DNA of 64,000 bases from Sulfuriferula sp. AH1 (GTDB lineage Bacteria > Pseudomonadota > Gammaproteobacteria > Burkholderiales > Sulfuriferulaceae), in the NCBI RefSeq assembly GCF_002162035.1, contig NZ_CP021138.1, forward strand, positions 124,001 through 188,000, given 5' to 3'. The notes beneath the pieces were generated by a model. The model worked only from the letters and a program-made list of their open reading frames with translations. It was not told the DNA's origin and did no database searches. The translations under genes and the position numbers were made by a program. Below are positions 16,655 to 25,327 of this stretch, in pieces; the first letter of the stretch is position 1, and each line of letters opens with the position of its first letter.

Positions 16655-18043
16655 ATGGCAAACGTTGTCGAACTGAAAAAATCCTGTGCGGTGAATCCGC
16701 TGAAGATGAGCCAGCCGCTGGGCGCCAGCTATGCCTACATGGGCATGAACAACTGCATGCCGATGATGCACGGCTCGCAAGGCTGCACCGGGTTCGGCCT
16801 GGTGTTGCTGGTGCGGCATTTCCGCGAAGCCATCCCGTTGCAGACCACGGCCATGAATGAGGCCACTACCATTCTGGGCGGCATGGACAACATCGAGAAA
16901 GCCATCGTCAATATCAAGACTCGCGCCAATCCCGATCTGATCGGTATCTGTTCGACCGGGCTGACCGAAACCAAGGGCGAAGACGTGAGTGGCGACCTCA
17001 GGCTCATTCGCGCCAGACATCCTGAACTGGGCGATACCGAGGTGGTGTATGTCTCGACTCCCGATTATACCGGGGCGTTTCAGGACGGTTGGGCAAAGGC
17101 GGTACTGGCGCTGATAGAGGCGCTGGCAGTGCCGGTGCCGGAGCGCAAGGACAAGCAGATCAACGTGCTGGCCGGATGCCATCTGACGCCGGGGGACATC
17201 GAGGAATTACGCGAAATTATCGAAGCCTTCGGCCTCAGTGCGGTGATTATGCCGGATATTTCCGGCTCGCTGGACGGCCATATCCCCGACGATTTCAGCC
17301 CCAGTACTCTGGGCGGCACCACGCTGACCGAAGTGCGCAGTATGGGCGCGTCGGCCATAACCCTCGCCGTCGGTGAGCAGATGCGCAGTTGTGCAGAGGC
17401 GCTGCAAACGATTACCGGTGTCGGTTTTGAGCTGTTCGACCGCCTGACCGGACTGGAACCGAACGACCGCCTGCTGATGACGCTGTCGCGCGTTTCCGGG
17501 CAGCCGGTACCAGTGAAATATCGCCGTCAGCGCAGCCAGCTGCTGGACGCAATGCTGGATGGCCACTTCTTTTTCGGCGGCAAGAAAATCGCCATCGGCG
17601 CCGAGCCGGATCTGCTGTGGGCGACGGCCAGCTGGCTGGTGGAAATGGGCTGCGAGCTGACCGCGCTGGTGACGACCACCAGATCGCCGCTGCTCAGCGA
17701 GTTGCCTGCGGTGGAAGTGCTCATCGGCGATCTGGAAGACCTCGAGCAACGCGCCAGGGGCTGCGATTTGCTGATTACGCATTCGCACGGCCGCCAGGCT
17801 GCCGAGCGGCTGGCCATACCGTTTTTGCGCATGGGCATACCGATGTTCGATCGGCTGGGCAGTGCGCATTGCTTGTCGATAGGCTATCGCGGCACACGCG
17901 GGCTGGTGTTCGAACTGGGCAATATGTTTCTGGCTGCAGAGCATGAGAATCACCCGGACAGCTGGCCGTTGCCGCCTGCTGCAACGGCAAGTGCGTCGGC
18001 TTCCGTGGTCATTACCGAACCTGTCGCTGAACGGGTTCATTGA
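16655..18043 (+). CDS. nifN: FeMo-cofactor scaffold protein NifN
   Basis: This is the NifN subunit of the NifEN scaffold, 462 residues, and a paralogue of NifK. Recognisable parts are NPLKMSQPLGASYAYMG, HGSQGCTGFGLVLLVRHF and GICSTGLTETKGEDV. The start at 16655 is one base after the nifE stop, with a GGGAGG ribosome-binding site inside nifE. A frame reaching back into nifE is open but would overlap it. The C-terminal 30 residues are Ala/Ser/Pro-rich and probably flexible. nifX follows 27 bp later. Confidence 0.97.
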   Translation: MANVVELKKSCAVNPLKMSQPLGASYAYMGMNNCMPMMHGSQGCTGFGLVLLVRHFREAIPLQTTAMNEATTILGGMDNIEKAIVNIKTRANPDLIGICSTGLTETKGEDVSGDLRLIRARHPELGDTEVVYVSTPDYTGAFQDGWAKAVLALIEALAVPVPERKDKQINVLAGCHLTPGDIEELREIIEAFGLSAVIMPDISGSLDGHIPDDFSPSTLGGTTLTEVRSMGASAITLAVGEQMRSCAEALQTITGVGFELFDRLTGLEPNDRLLMTLSRVSGQPVPVKYRRQRSQLLDAMLDGHFFFGGKKIAIGAEPDLLWATASWLVEMGCELTALVTTTRSPLLSELPAVEVLIGDLEDLEQRARGCDLLITHSHGRQAAERLAIPFLRMGIPMFDRLGSAHCLSIGYRGTRGLVFELGNMFLAAEHENHPDSWPLPPAATASASASVVITEPVAERVH

Positions 18044-18070
18044 TTCATCTACATCGAAAAGGAGTCATCC

Positions 18071-18481
18071 ATGAAAGTCGCATTTGCCACACAAGACATG
18101 CAGCGTGTCGATGCCCACTTCGGCTGGGCCAAGAATATCGCGGTCTACGATGTCAGGGCTGACGGCTATGATTTTATCGAAGCGTTTACCTTTGAGGGCG
18201 ACCTGAAAGAAGACGGCGACGAGGACAAGCTGGCCCCGAAGATAGCGGCGATCATGGATTGCGCGATTCTTTACGTTGCCGCTATCGGTGGTTCGGGCGC
18301 GGCGCGCGTGGTCGCCAGCAAGATCCATCCGATCAAGGTGCCGCAGCCGGAAGCCATCATGGACATACTCGACAAGCTGCAGGACGTCGTAAAAGGGACG
18401 CCGCCGCCATGGCTGCGCAAGGCCCTGCTCAAGGATCAGGAGCGGGTAATGGATTTTGAAGACGAGGTGGAAAATGACTGA
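18071..18481 (+). CDS. nifX: FeMo-cofactor carrier NifX
   Basis: This is a 136-residue member of the NifX/NafY/NifB-C-terminal family. It transiently binds NifB-co or FeMo-cofactor precursors and exchanges them with NifEN. Typical segments are [21 protein letters not shown] at the N-terminus, [14 protein letters not shown] in the middle, and a [11 protein letters not shown] tail. The order nifE-nifN-nifX is the common one. The downstream DUF269 gene overlaps its end by 8 bp. Confidence 0.96.
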   Translation: MKVAFATQDMQRVDAHFGWAKNIAVYDVRADGYDFIEAFTFEGDLKEDGDEDKLAPKIAAIMDCAILYVAAIGGSGAARVVASKIHPIKVPQPEAIMDILDKLQDVVKGTPPPWLRKALLKDQERVMDFEDEVEND

Positions 18482-18947
18482 AGCTGCATTGATGGAACCC
18501 GTAGTGTCGCCGATGGAAACATTGTTTATTAAAGAGCTGATCAAGCAGTGGCGGGCGCAGGATACCCACGGTACCTGGGAAGGCAAATCCGACGAGATGC
18601 TGCTCGCACCGTACATCATCACCAAGGAGCAGCGACGCGAGATGCCGATCATCGGCGACCCTGATCCCGAGACCTTGTGGCGGCTGGAGCTGTTCTTCAA
18701 CGCTGTCGGGCTGTCCATAGAGCGCAGCACCGGCGTCATGGTGTCGCCGATGATGAAAATGTCGCATGAAGGATTTGGCCGGCAGGTGCTGATCGCAGGT
18801 CGCCTGATCGTGGTCAACAAGCAGTTGCGCGACGTGCATCGCTTTGGTTTCGTCAGCATGGAAAGCCTGGCGGAAGAAGGCGGGAAATACGTGGCTGCCG
18901 GTGTGGACATGATCACCCGGTTCCCGGAAGTGGCGAAATACGGTTAG
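18474..18947 (+). CDS. NifX-associated nitrogen fixation protein (DUF269)
   Basis: This is a 157-residue DUF269 protein found almost only in nif clusters, directly after nifX. Its biochemical role is not established. Characteristic parts are [35 protein letters not shown] and a C-terminal RFPEVAKYG. The start at 18474 overlaps nifX by 8 bp, which implies translational coupling. An in-frame ATG 18 bp earlier is possible but deeper inside nifX. It contains no cysteine pattern suggestive of a metal cluster. Confidence 0.93.
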   Translation: MTEAALMEPVVSPMETLFIKELIKQWRAQDTHGTWEGKSDEMLLAPYIITKEQRREMPIIGDPDPETLWRLELFFNAVGLSIERSTGVMVSPMMKMSHEGFGRQVLIAGRLIVVNKQLRDVHRFGFVSMESLAEEGGKYVAAGVDMITRFPEVAKYG

Positions 18948-18956
18948 GAGGATGCT

Positions 18957-19154
18957 ATGGAAGACCTTGACATCATTAAAGCTAAGGTCAAGAAGCTCAA
19001 TCAGCAGGCGACGGCGCTGAAAATGGACCTGCACGATCTGTCGGAAGACTTGCCGACCGGCTGGGAGCGCATCATGGAAGTCGCGCAGAAGGCTTATGAC
19101 GCTCACGCTGCGCTGACAGAAGCGCGCAAGGCGTTAAGCGCGGCTGGCGGTTGA
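18957..19154 (+). CDS. CCE_0567-family small nif protein (DUF683)
   Basis: This is a 65-residue, mainly helical protein of the DUF683/CCE_0567 family, a usual companion of nifX and DUF269. Members form helical dimers, and some have been reported to bind metal. The sequence is a helix-turn-helix hairpin with the conserved LPTGWERI turn. It starts 9 bp after the DUF269 stop with a TAGGAGG ribosome-binding site overlapping that stop. The exact function is unknown. Confidence 0.93.
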   Translation: MEDLDIIKAKVKKLNQQATALKMDLHDLSEDLPTGWERIMEVAQKAYDAHAALTEARKALSAAGG

Positions 19155-19173
19155 TTCCAGGGAGAAAATAATC

Positions 19174-19485
19174 ATGGCCTCATTTAGTATTACCCTGCCT
19201 AGCGGCGAGATATGGACGCCGAATTTCGTGGCCGATCTCAATCAGGAAAAGTGCATCGGCTGTGGTCGTTGTTTCAAGGTCTGTTCGCGCGACGTGCTGC
19301 AACTGGTGGGCATCGACGAGGACGGCGAAGTGATCGCGCTGGCGTCCGGCGATGACGATGATGACGAGGAATATGAGAAAAAGGTGATGACCATCGCCCA
19401 TCAGGAAAACTGTATCGGTTGCGAGGCTTGTTCCAGGATTTGCCCGAAAAAATGTTACACCCATAGCCCGTTGCCGGCCGAGTAA
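19174..19485 (+). CDS. fdxB: nif-specific 2[4Fe-4S] ferredoxin III (FdxB)
   Basis: This is a 103-residue ferredoxin of the nif-specific ferredoxin III type. It carries two cysteine motifs: CIGCGRCFKVC at about residues 27-37, and CIGCEACSRICPKKC at about 82-96. The insert between them holds a very acidic run (DDDDDEEYE), typical of this group. It probably donates electrons to nitrogenase or to cofactor assembly. It sits between DUF683 and nifQ, with a GGGAG ribosome-binding site. Confidence 0.94.
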   Translation: MASFSITLPSGEIWTPNFVADLNQEKCIGCGRCFKVCSRDVLQLVGIDEDGEVIALASGDDDDDEEYEKKVMTIAHQENCIGCEACSRICPKKCYTHSPLPAE

Positions 19486-19501
19486 TTTTCAGGAGATAAG
19501 C

Positions 19502-20125
19502 ATGAACGCGATCATACACGCTGTGAGTTACGATTGGCTGTTAGCCCGTGCCAGCAACCCCGATGATGGGTTGACCAAGGCCTTTGCCGGGGTCATCCAG
19601 TCCGCCGGCAAAGGCGAGATACAGCCACCCAATCTGGGCATGGGGCTGTCGCTGGATCGGTTTGTGGAATTGCTGGACCGTTATTTTCCCGGCGCTAGTC
19701 GTGAAATGTGCGATGTAAGCAATAAAACGCAGAGTGCGGATTGCCAGTCTTTCCGGTTGGATGAGTTTCAGGACCTGGTCGAGTTGTTGCTGGAACATCG
19801 CAGCGATGATGCCGAGCACACCGAATGGCTGGCCTATGCCTTTGCCAGCGGCTGCATGGGCAAGGATCATCTCTATGTGGACATGGGGCTACCTAATCGT
19901 GCCGGGGTTTCCGGATTGCTGGAACGCCATTTCAATACGCTGTTTGTGAAGAACGAAGGCGCTAAAATGCGCTGGAAGAAATTCCTGTACAAGCAGCTTT
20001 GTGACCGCGCCGAGGTGAAGGCCTGTCCGGCACCGAGTTGCAGTGTGTGCGATGAGTATCGGAATTGTTTCAGTATCGAAGAAAGTGCGGCGGGGCAGAC
20101 GGCAATAGCAGGTCTGGCGGATTAG
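19502..20125 (+). CDS. nifQ: Molybdenum donor protein NifQ
   Basis: This is a 207-residue NifQ, an iron-sulfur protein that supplies molybdenum to NifEN during FeMo-cofactor synthesis. The conserved C-terminal motif Cys-X4-Cys-X2-Cys-X5-Cys is intact in CPAPSCSVCDEYRNCF. The stretch FASGCMGKDHLYVDMGL is also typical. It closes the nif run and lies upstream of the modEABC molybdate genes, so molybdenum uptake and delivery are physically linked. A sigma-54-like sequence overlaps its stop codon. Confidence 0.95.
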   Translation: MNAIIHAVSYDWLLARASNPDDGLTKAFAGVIQSAGKGEIQPPNLGMGLSLDRFVELLDRYFPGASREMCDVSNKTQSADCQSFRLDEFQDLVELLLEHRSDDAEHTEWLAYAFASGCMGKDHLYVDMGLPNRAGVSGLLERHFNTLFVKNEGAKMRWKKFLYKQLCDRAEVKACPAPSCSVCDEYRNCFSIEESAAGQTAIAGLAD

Positions 20126-20130
20126 TTGCG
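20115..20130 (+). promoter_or_regulatory. Candidate sigma-54 promoter upstream of the Rrf2 gene
   Basis: TGGCGGATTAGTTGCG has TGGC at -24 and TTGC at -12 with the same spacing as the nifH promoter. It overlaps the nifQ stop and lies about 110 bp before the Rrf2 start. No TGT-N10-ACA site was found in the preceding 150 bp, so NifA control is uncertain. Confidence 0.4.
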
Positions 20131-20240
20131 GCAATGACCCAGAATTTTACAGTGGTATGGGTAACGGATGCGCTACGGTGAGCAGGCGCCGGGTTGGTTG
20201 CACATTCGATCAGCACTCAACCACCGCTACGTCGTGGATC

Positions 20241-20726
20241 ATGTCGCGCACCAGCCAGTATGCGATACAGGCGCTGGTGTATCTGGCGATCCAGCCGTGC
20301 GGGATGAGGGTGACAGTGCGCGATATCGCGTATCAGCTCAATGTGCCGGCGGCTTATCTGGCGAAGATCATGCAGACGCTGAACAAGGACATGTTTCTGT
20401 CAGCGCGGCGCGGTCGTCTGGGTGGCGTTTATCTGGCAGCAGGAGCGGAAGCAGCCGGGCTGCTGGAAATTCTGGCGCATACTGAACGCGGCTTGCTGGT
20501 GCATGAATGTCTGCTGGGACTCAAGACCTGCAGCGATGAGGCTGCGTGTCCCATGCATGGTGCGTGGCAACCGATCAAGCAGACTATTATCGAGTTGCTG
20601 CAGGAGTGTACTTTGCAGCGTCTGGCCGAAGATGTCAGGAGCGGGTGTTATCAGCTGGCTGATTTGCCGCAGGCGGCAGTTAGTCAGGCGTGGTCGCAAC
20701 ATACGTTACAGGGCCGGCAGGTGTGA
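20241..20726 (+). CDS. Rrf2-family transcriptional regulator with cysteine triad
   Basis: This is a 161-residue Rrf2-type regulator. The N-terminal winged helix (MSRTSQYAIQALVYLAIQ, then AYLAKIMQTL) is followed by three cysteines in HECLLGLKTCSDEAACPMH. That pattern fits an Fe-S cluster, as in IscR and NsrR. It may therefore sense Fe-S status, NO, oxygen or iron. The start at 20241 gives the canonical N-terminus; an upstream extension in the same frame lacks similarity. Position between nifQ and modE suggests control of nif or mod genes. The target is not known. Confidence 0.85.
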   Translation: MSRTSQYAIQALVYLAIQPCGMRVTVRDIAYQLNVPAAYLAKIMQTLNKDMFLSARRGRLGGVYLAAGAEAAGLLEILAHTERGLLVHECLLGLKTCSDEAACPMHGAWQPIKQTIIELLQECTLQRLAEDVRSGCYQLADLPQAAVSQAWSQHTLQGRQV

Positions 20727-20767
20727 GTGCGGGAGATGTGCCGACGGGATTGTGTTTGTCCGGCAGT

Positions 20768-20792
20768 CGTTATATATTTAAAAGTGATAACG
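20768..20792. promoter_or_regulatory. ModE box upstream of modE
   Basis: The inverted repeat CGTTAT-N13-ATAACG, with the A+T-rich half TATAT after the left arm, matches the layout of molybdate-responsive ModE operators. It lies 86 bp before modE, so it probably mediates autoregulation and repression of modEABC by molybdate. Confidence 0.75.
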
Positions 20793-20877
20793 GTAAATGC
20801 AGCAGACAGCCATGGTGGCATCGTCTTTATGAGGTGCGGCAGCCGGCCGGGATGATGTCGGCAAGAAAGGATAAAGC

Positions 20878-21684
20878 ATGACCAAATCAACCCGATTACC
20901 CAACCCGATATTGCGCCTGATCGCAGATGAAGGCGGTCGTCAGCGCGGCAAAGGCCGGGTCGAACTGTTGGAAAAAATAGGCGAGCTGGGCTCGATTTCG
21001 GCGGCGGCCAAAGCCTTGGGACTGAGTTACAAGGCAGCATGGGAAGCGGTGGAGGGCATGAACAATCTGTCCGACGAGCCGTTGATCATCCGGGTTGCGG
21101 GCGGTAAATACGGCGGCGGGTCGGCACTGACCGCTTTCGGTTTGCAGGCATTGTCCGCCTTTCGGCGGCTGGAGCATGAGTATCAGCAGTTTCTGACCGC
21201 GCTGCGGGGGCGAGAGGATTTCGAAACGTTTTTTCAACTGATGAGGAAACTGGATATGAAGACCAGTGCGCGCAATGAGTTTCTAGGGCGGGTCAAGGTG
21301 CTGAACCGTGGCTCGGTGAATGCGGAAGTCATTCTGGATATTGGCGGCGGCAACGAGCTGGTTGCCATCATTACGCTGGAGAGCGTCGATAATCTGGGGC
21401 TGGAAATCGGCAAGGAGGCTTATGCACTGATCAAGGCACCCTGGGTGATAGTTACATCGGCAGACAGCCAGCTCAGAACCAGTGCCCGCAATAAATTGTG
21501 CGGCGTGGTAAGCCGCTGTCAGGAAGGCGCGGTGAATGGCGAGGTGGTCATAGCACTGGATGCAGGCAAGAGTGTCGCCGCCATTATCACCAACGAAAGC
21601 ATCAAATCCCTCGGGCTCAAGGAAGGCGAGCCTGCCTGTGCGCTGATCAAGGCCTCTCATATTATTCTGGCAGTCACCGCCTGA
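20878..21684 (+). CDS. modE: Molybdate-responsive regulator ModE
   Basis: This is a 268-residue ModE. The N-terminal LysR-like winged helix (about residues 15-115) includes GSISAAAKALGLSYKAAWEAVEGMN. The C-terminal half has two molybdate-binding TOBE (Mop-like) domains starting at TSARNEFLGRV and TSARNKLCGVV. With molybdate bound it represses mod genes and can activate molybdoenzyme genes. A matching operator lies upstream of its own gene. The start at 20878 has an AAAGGA ribosome-binding site. modA follows 22 bp later. Confidence 0.95.
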   Translation: MTKSTRLPNPILRLIADEGGRQRGKGRVELLEKIGELGSISAAAKALGLSYKAAWEAVEGMNNLSDEPLIIRVAGGKYGGGSALTAFGLQALSAFRRLEHEYQQFLTALRGREDFETFFQLMRKLDMKTSARNEFLGRVKVLNRGSVNAEVILDIGGGNELVAIITLESVDNLGLEIGKEAYALIKAPWVIVTSADSQLRTSARNKLCGVVSRCQEGAVNGEVVIALDAGKSVAAIITNESIKSLGLKEGEPACALIKASHIILAVTA

Positions 21685-21691
21685 TTCTTAG

Positions 21692-22468
<777 letters not shown>

Positions 22469-22485
22469 AACCTTGAGCGGCTATT

Positions 22486-22608
22486 TTGTCCACGAAAAAC
22501 ACGAAAAGCACGAAAGAAATCAATGTTTCAAACTGCTTGGAGCTCATCCATACTGAATAATTATTTACAACTCGGGCCGAGTAATATTTTCGTGTTTTTC
22601 GTGGACAA
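22486..22608. repeat. Long inverted repeat between modA and modB
   Basis: Perfect 22-bp arms enclose 79 bp: 22486-22507 (TTGTCCACGAAAAACACGAA and two more A) and its complement at 22587-22608. The arm sequence resembles a dispersed noncoding repeat seen in many proteobacterial genomes. It may be a small non-autonomous element inserted in the mod operon. It can fold into a large stem in the mRNA. Confidence 0.8.
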
Positions 22609-22632
22609 TTTTTATCCATAACGGAGCATCTG

Positions 22633-23307
22633 ATGCCCAGTGATTCCGATCTCGGCGCGATCTGGCTAACCCTCAGACTGGCGACAGTTACCACGCTATT
22701 ATTGCTGCTGATAGGCACGCCCATCGCATGGTGGCTGGCGCGCACCCGCTCGTGGGCGAAAGGGGTGGTCGGTGCGCTCGTGGCGCTGCCTATCGTGTTG
22801 CCGCCGTCGGTGATCGGTTTTTATCTGTTGCTGGCGATGGGGCCGAATGGGCCGATCGGCCATTTCACCCAGGCGCTGGGGCTGGGCATGCTGCCATTCA
22901 CGTTCTGGGGGCTGGTAGTGGGGTCGATCTTTTATTCGATGCCGTTCGTGGTGCAGCCGATACAGAATGCATTCGAAGCCATCGGCGAGCGCCCGCTGGA
23001 AGTGGCGGCGACCTTGCGCGCTTCGCCCTTCGACACTTTTCTCAGCGTGGTGTTGCCCTTGGCAAAGCCCGGGTTTCTCACCGCGACCGTACTCGGATTC
23101 GCCCATACCGTTGGTGAATTCGGCGTGGTGCTGATGATAGGCGGCAATATCCCGGACACTACCCGGGTGGTGTCGGTGCAGATCTACGACCATGTCGAAG
23201 CGCTGGAATACACCGAGGCGCACTGGCTGGCGGCGATCATGGTGGCGTTTTCGTTCGCGGTGCTGCTGTTGCTGTACCTGTTCAACCCCACGGGCAGACG
23301 CAAATGA
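22633..23307 (+). CDS. modB: Molybdate ABC transporter permease ModB
   Basis: This is the membrane subunit of the molybdate importer, 224 residues, with about five or six hydrophobic helices. The cytoplasmic coupling loop with the EAA-type motif is visible around [25 protein letters not shown]. The stretch [18 protein letters not shown] is typical of ModB. Its stop overlaps the modC start (ATGA), so the two are translated together. The start follows the modA-modB repeat with a GGAG ribosome-binding site. Confidence 0.95.
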   Translation: MPSDSDLGAIWLTLRLATVTTLLLLLIGTPIAWWLARTRSWAKGVVGALVALPIVLPPSVIGFYLLLAMGPNGPIGHFTQALGLGMLPFTFWGLVVGSIFYSMPFVVQPIQNAFEAIGERPLEVAATLRASPFDTFLSVVLPLAKPGFLTATVLGFAHTVGEFGVVLMIGGNIPDTTRVVSVQIYDHVEALEYTEAHWLAAIMVAFSFAVLLLLYLFNPTGRRK

Positions 23308-24386
23308 CGGCTGCTATCCATGCGCGCTTCAAGCTTGATTACCCCGGTTTTATGCTGGATGTCGACCTCGATTTGCCCGGCCATGGCGTGACTGCGCTGT
23401 TCGGCCATTCCGGTTCCGGCAAAACCACGCTGTTGCGTGCGATTGCCGGCCTGGAGCGCGTGCCGGGTGGTTATCTGGCGGTGAATGGCAGCGTGTGGCA
23501 GGATGAGGCGCAGGGCATTTTCCAGCCGACGCATCAGCGTCCGCTGGGTTATGTGTTTCAGGAAGCCAGCCTGTTCGCGCACCTGAATATCCGCCGTAAT
23601 CTGGAATTCGGCCTTAAACGTGTGCCGTCATCGCAGCGACGCGTATCGCTGGATCAGGCGATAGACCTGCTCGGCATCGGCCACCTGCTGACACGCATGC
23701 CGGCCATGCTCTCCGGCGGTGAGCGCCAGCGCGTCGGTATTGCCCGTGCGCTGGCGGTGAGCCCGCAACTGCTGCTGATGGACGAGCCGCTGGCTGCGCT
23801 CGACCTGAAACTCAAGGGCGAGATCCTGCCTTACCTAGAGCGCCTGCATGACGAGCTGGATATCCCGTTGCTCTATGTCAGCCATGCGCCGGATGAAGTG
23901 GCTCGGCTGGCTGATCATCTGGTGCTGCTGGAGAATGGCCGGGTGCGCGCCAGCGGTGAGCTGACCGAAACGCTGGCGCAGCTGGATCTGCCGATCCAGC
24001 TGCATGAAGATGCCGGCGTGGTGCTCGAGGGCACCGTTAGCGCCCGCGATGCGCAATGGCATTTGAGCTGCGTGGAGTTTGCCGGCGGCAAGCTGTGGGT
24101 GCGCGACAGTGGCGCGCCGTTAGGGCAAAAGCTGCGCTTGCGCATTCTGGCACGGGATATCAGCCTGACTCTGACGCCGCATACGGACAGCAGCATCCTC
24201 AATGTCGTGCCTGCCGTGGTGACCGAACTTGGCGACGACTATCATCCTGCACTGACACTGGTGCGGCTGGATGCTGGCGGCGCACCGCTGCTGGCACGGC
24301 TTACCCGGCGTTCCGCCGCTACGCTCGATCTGCGTCCCGGCCGGGCGGTATGGACGCAGATCAAGTCGGTGGCGCTGATCGGCTAA
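23304..24386 (+). CDS. modC: Molybdate ABC transporter ATP-binding protein ModC
   Basis: This is the ATPase of the molybdate importer, 360 residues. Walker A is GHSGSGKTT at about residue 31, the signature is [15 protein letters not shown], and Walker B is [12 protein letters not shown]. The C-terminal 80 residues form the regulatory molybdate-binding TOBE/Mop domain found in ModC. It overlaps modB by 4 bp and is the last gene of modEABC. A GC-rich hairpin follows 16 bp after the stop. Confidence 0.95.
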   Translation: MTAAIHARFKLDYPGFMLDVDLDLPGHGVTALFGHSGSGKTTLLRAIAGLERVPGGYLAVNGSVWQDEAQGIFQPTHQRPLGYVFQEASLFAHLNIRRNLEFGLKRVPSSQRRVSLDQAIDLLGIGHLLTRMPAMLSGGERQRVGIARALAVSPQLLLMDEPLAALDLKLKGEILPYLERLHDELDIPLLYVSHAPDEVARLADHLVLLENGRVRASGELTETLAQLDLPIQLHEDAGVVLEGTVSARDAQWHLSCVEFAGGKLWVRDSGAPLGQKLRLRILARDISLTLTPHTDSSILNVVPAVVTELGDDYHPALTLVRLDAGGAPLLARLTRRSAATLDLRPGRAVWTQIKSVALIG

Positions 24387-24402
24387 GGATAGCCCGCTTC
24401 AG

Positions 24403-24425
24403 GCGCTGGGCGAGTCACCCAGCGC
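24403..24425. terminator. Weak terminator-like hairpin after modC
   Basis: The 8-bp stem GCGCTGGG/CCCAGCGC (24403-24410 with 24418-24425) has a 7-base loop. No proper T-run follows on the plus strand. Confidence 0.45.
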
Positions 24426-24787
24426 GTGTTGTGCGTCCTGCAACGGCAAAGCCCGATAGCGCCTGCCTCATCGTCATGCGCCAATGCGGTCAGCGTATCG
24501 GTTACCTGCCGGAAGCGACCAGTACTGTTTGCTGATATTGCACTAGTGCGGCCTGATAAGCGTGCCCGTCAGTCCGGTTGCAAGCGACCAGGCATTGTTC
24601 GTCGCGTTGAATAGCCCGGCGGGTTGTCAACGCTTCCTGGTACCTGAGCGTTTCGCTCGTCCCGGCGCAAATGATACTCGCATCGATGTTGCACGAGCCA
24701 ATCGTAACGTTCCGTTTCCCGTAACGCTGGATATTTTTTGCGGGTCGGGTGCGGTAGTTCACCTTGTTCATCCCATGTTTTTGAGTC
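24426..24787. other. Gene-poor gap between modC and regA
   Basis: This stretch of about 360 bp lies between two convergent genes. Short frames exist on both strands, for example an 89-codon frame on the minus strand from 24771 to 24502. None has a good ribosome-binding site or a recognisable protein. I see no RNA gene or repeat in it. It may be decayed coding sequence. Confidence 0.4.
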
Positions 24788-25327
24788 TCAATTCCGTACC
24801 GGATGCTTGAACAGCTTGCGCTGCAAGGTGCGGCGGTGCATGTTGAGCGCGCGGGCGGTGGCGGAGATGTTGCCGTCGTGCTCGTTGAGCACGCGCTGGA
24901 TATGTTCCCACTCCAGACGTTCGACCGAGGGCGGACGGATATCGGCGGCGATGTTGGCATCGCCGGTGTCCTTGTGCAATGCGGCGACGATTTCATCGAC
25001 TTCGGCGGGCTTGGCGAGGTAGTGCGTCGCGCCGAGCTTGATGGCTTCGATCGCGGTGGTGATGCTGGCGTAGCCGGTGAGCATGACGATGCGGGCGAGC
25101 GGATCGAGCTGCCGGAGGCGCGCGATCAGGCGCAAGCCGGTTTCGCCGGGCAGTTTCAGGTCAATGACGGCGTATGCGGGCGGATGCTGTTCGGCGTATT
25201 CCAGCGCAGTGGCGACATCGTGCGCGGTATGGACGGCGTAGCCGCGTTTGCCCAGTGCACGCGCCAGCACCGTGCAGAAAGTCACATCGTCGTCGACCAG
25301 CAGCAGTTGGGGTGCAGGGGTATTCAT
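24788..25327 (-). CDS. regA: Redox response regulator RegA (PrrA/ActR family)
   Basis: This is a 179-residue response regulator of the RegA/PrrA/ActR/RegR family. The receiver has the acidic pocket VDDD at 11-14 and phosphoacceptor Asp56 (VIDLKLPGE). A proline-containing linker (IRPPSVERLEWEHIQRVL) leads to a C-terminal Fis-type helix-turn-helix (NISATARALNMHRRTLQRKL). In other proteobacteria the pair controls photosynthesis, CO2 fixation, respiration and nitrogen fixation according to redox state. It overlaps the regB stop by 4 bp. Its place beside nif and mod genes fits a role in their redox control. Confidence 0.92.
   Translation of the reverse strand: MNTPAPQLLLVDDDVTFCTVLARALGKRGYAVHTAHDVATALEYAEQHPPAYAVIDLKLPGETGLRLIARLRQLDPLARIVMLTGYASITTAIEAIKLGATHYLAKPAEVDEIVAALHKDTGDANIAADIRPPSVERLEWEHIQRVLNEHDGNISATARALNMHRRTLQRKLFKHPVRN

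Noticed and set aside
15247-16656. A 469-codon open frame on the minus strand opposite nifE
   Set aside because: It is a shadow of nifE with no family resemblance.
24502-24771. An 89-codon minus-strand frame downstream of regA
   Set aside because: It has no ribosome-binding site, no recognisable family and a composition unlike its neighbours. It is mentioned only as part of the gene-poor gap.
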